A DNA stretch of 22,636 nt from JANXXV01 sp038230275 (GTDB lineage Bacteria; Acidobacteriota; Terriglobia; Bryobacterales; Bryobacteraceae), in NCBI GenBank assembly GCA_038230275.1, contig JBBRNO010000109.1:1-22636 (forward strand), read 5' to 3'. The notes below the pieces were generated by a model. That model was not told the DNA's origin. It made no database searches and was given only the letters and a program-made list of their open reading frames with translations. Shown one piece after another: positions 21,453 through 22,636 of the stretch (within the stretch, counting starts at the first letter, position 1; each line of letters begins with the position of its first letter). The position numbers and the translations under genes were made by a program.

Positions 21453-22636
21453 TTGTCCGAGAAGTCACCCCAACTTCCGCCCTCGAATGGCCATGCCGCC
21501 GGCAACACCGCGGTTGTTGCTGAAAAACCGTCCGTCGCGCGCGACATTGCCAAGGTTCTAGGCGCCAATCAAAAGGGCGATGGGTACCTGCATGGCGGCG
21601 GCTTCATCGTCACGTGGGCCATCGGCCATTTGGTGGCTCTGGCGCAGCCGCACGAAATCCGTCCGGAATGGAAAAGCTGGCGGCGCAACCTGCTGCCGAT
21701 GCTGCCGCAAGAGTGGCCGCTGGTTGTCTACGACAAGACGAAAGACCAGTATGAGACGGTCCGCAAGATCATCACGTCGCCGAAGGTGGGGCGAGTGGTG
21801 TGTGCTACGGACGCCGGGCGGGAAGGCGAGCTGATCTTTCGCTACATCTATGAAGCGGCGCAATCGACAAAGCCTGTGCAGCGTCTCTGGATCTCTTCGC
21901 TGACACCCGACGCGATTCGTAAGGGCTTCGACCAGTTGAAGGACGGGCACGACTACGACGGTCTGGGCGACGCGGCCCGTGGACGAAGCCGCGCGGATTG
22001 GCTGGTGGGAATGAACCTCTCCCGCGCCTACACGCTGGCTTTCGGCGAAGAGCTTTCCGTGGGCCGGGTGCAGACGCCTACGCTGGCGATGATCGTAGAG
22101 CGCGAACTGGCCATCCGGCAGTTCGTTCCGGAAGAATACCGCGAAGTGGTGGCCACGTTTTCGCCTCAGGAATCGTCCGCGTTGAAAGACCGCCCGAGCT
22201 ATCAGGGCACCTGGCACCGCCCGTTCAACAAAGAAAAAGAGACGCTGCAACAGGCTATGCGCCTTCCAGCGGCCAAGGACAACGACGAGGCCAAGCAAAT
22301 TGTCGCGCGAGCCCGCACTGGGGAGGCTCGCATTGCATCGCTGCAATCCGAGACGAAGCGGATGGGGCCGCCGCCGCTGTACGACCTTACCGAACTGCAG
22401 CGCCATGCGAATCGCCTGTATGGATTCAGCGCGCAGAAGACGCTGGAGATTGCGCAGGTACTTTACGAAAAGTACAAGCTGCTGAGTTATCCGCGTACCG
22501 ACAGCCGGCATCTTTCGAAGTCGGTGGCGGAGACGCTGCCCGCCATCGTTCGAAATATCAGCCCGCAGTATTCGAAGCTCATCGCGCCGGGAACAGGAGA
22601 GCGGCCGCTGGGGCCGCGCTTCGTTGACGATACGAA
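21453..22636 (+). CDS. topB: DNA topoisomerase III, 3'-truncated at window edge
   Basis: An open frame runs from an in-frame stop at 21441-21443 through the window end. The only usable start is TTG 21453, four codons after the stop, giving MSEKSPQLPP and then the Toprim opening AVVAEKPSVARDI with catalytic Glu24. The second Toprim motif is TDAGREGELIF (119-129), with Asp120 and Glu126; the second Asp of the usual DxD is replaced by Gly, as in many TopB-like enzymes. GEELSVGRVQTPTLAMI and the active-site block LLSYPRTDSRHLS with Tyr346 follow. The enzyme is a type IA topoisomerase that cuts one DNA strand and passes another. In all, 394 residues are visible. A possible promoter (CTGAAA, 18 bases, TACAAT ending 21440) lies upstream inside the vapC end. 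The start has no Shine-Dalgarno. Confidence 0.93.
   Translation, partial: MSEKSPQLPPSNGHAAGNTAVVAEKPSVARDIAKVLGANQKGDGYLHGGGFIVTWAIGHLVALAQPHEIRPEWKSWRRNLLPMLPQEWPLVVYDKTKDQYETVRKIITSPKVGRVVCATDAGREGELIFRYIYEAAQSTKPVQRLWISSLTPDAIRKGFDQLKDGHDYDGLGDAARGRSRADWLVGMNLSRAYTLAFGEELSVGRVQTPTLAMIVERELAIRQFVPEEYREVVATFSPQESSALKDRPSYQGTWHRPFNKEKETLQQAMRLPAAKDNDEAKQIVARARTGEARIASLQSETKRMGPPPLYDLTELQRHANRLYGFSAQKTLEIAQVLYEKYKLLSYPRTDSRHLSKSVAETLPAIVRNISPQYSKLIAPGTGERPLGPRFVDDT

Noticed and set aside
21558..22511. 317-codon minus-strand frame at the right edge
   Set aside because: Antisense to topB, whose Toprim and active-site Tyr motifs are clear in the plus frame.

Overview
The window looks like chromosomal DNA of a soil-type Acidobacteriota, most like the Solibacter/Bryobacter group. 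This placement is inferred from GC-rich codon use, many GTG/TTG starts and the mix of families (secreted LolA-like proteins, DinB and CPBP proteins, a multihaem cytochrome, a GH36-like enzyme, a DinB/VapBC neighbourhood); no rRNA marker is present. I see no tRNA, rRNA, CRISPR array, prophage or insertion sequence. Both edges cut a gene: a TPR protein at the left and DNA topoisomerase III at the right.

Layout. 1-3768 (+): TPR protein, an orphan GroES, a Skp/OmpH periplasmic chaperone, a one-pass membrane protein, a secreted alpha/beta hydrolase and a DsbA-like protein with an extra N-terminal cysteine cluster, tightly spaced and partly overlapping. 3776-5577 (-): a PQQ-type sugar dehydrogenase followed by a seven-haem cytochrome c, probably a periplasmic oxidation pair. 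5678-8055 (+): a radical SAM protein and a membrane-anchored M23 endopeptidase. 8061-8558 (-): a receiver-only response regulator without its phosphoacceptor Asp. 8601-10028 (+): UDP-glucose 6-dehydrogenase. 10029-10447: the only long gene-free stretch. 10448-14102 (-): a secreted GH36-like glycosidase and a GT39/ArnT-like membrane glycosyltransferase.

14230-17061 (-) is the most coherent system: cysM - mec - cysO - moeZ, a complete sulfur-carrier-protein cysteine pathway. MoeZ activates and thiolates the CysO C-terminus, CysM makes a CysO-cysteine adduct, and the JAMM protease Mec releases cysteine. Every junction is an overlap or a gap of a few bases, and a near-consensus sigma-70 promoter lies directly upstream of cysM. 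CysO carries four residues after its Gly-Gly, so it should need proteolytic maturation before it can work.

17159-20681 holds a secreted protein of unknown function, a DinB-like protein, a secreted LolA-like protein and a CPBP membrane protease; the last two are divergent and overlap at their 5' ends. 20721-21422 is a VapBC toxin-antitoxin pair in which a 13-bp tandem duplication has broken the usual ATGA coupling. From 21453 a TTG-started topB runs off the right edge.

A pattern running through the window is a set of start codons with no Shine-Dalgarno sequence but with a -10-like TANNNT hexamer ending 6-7 bases upstream (1603, 17159, 18445, 20721). This suggests leaderless transcripts.
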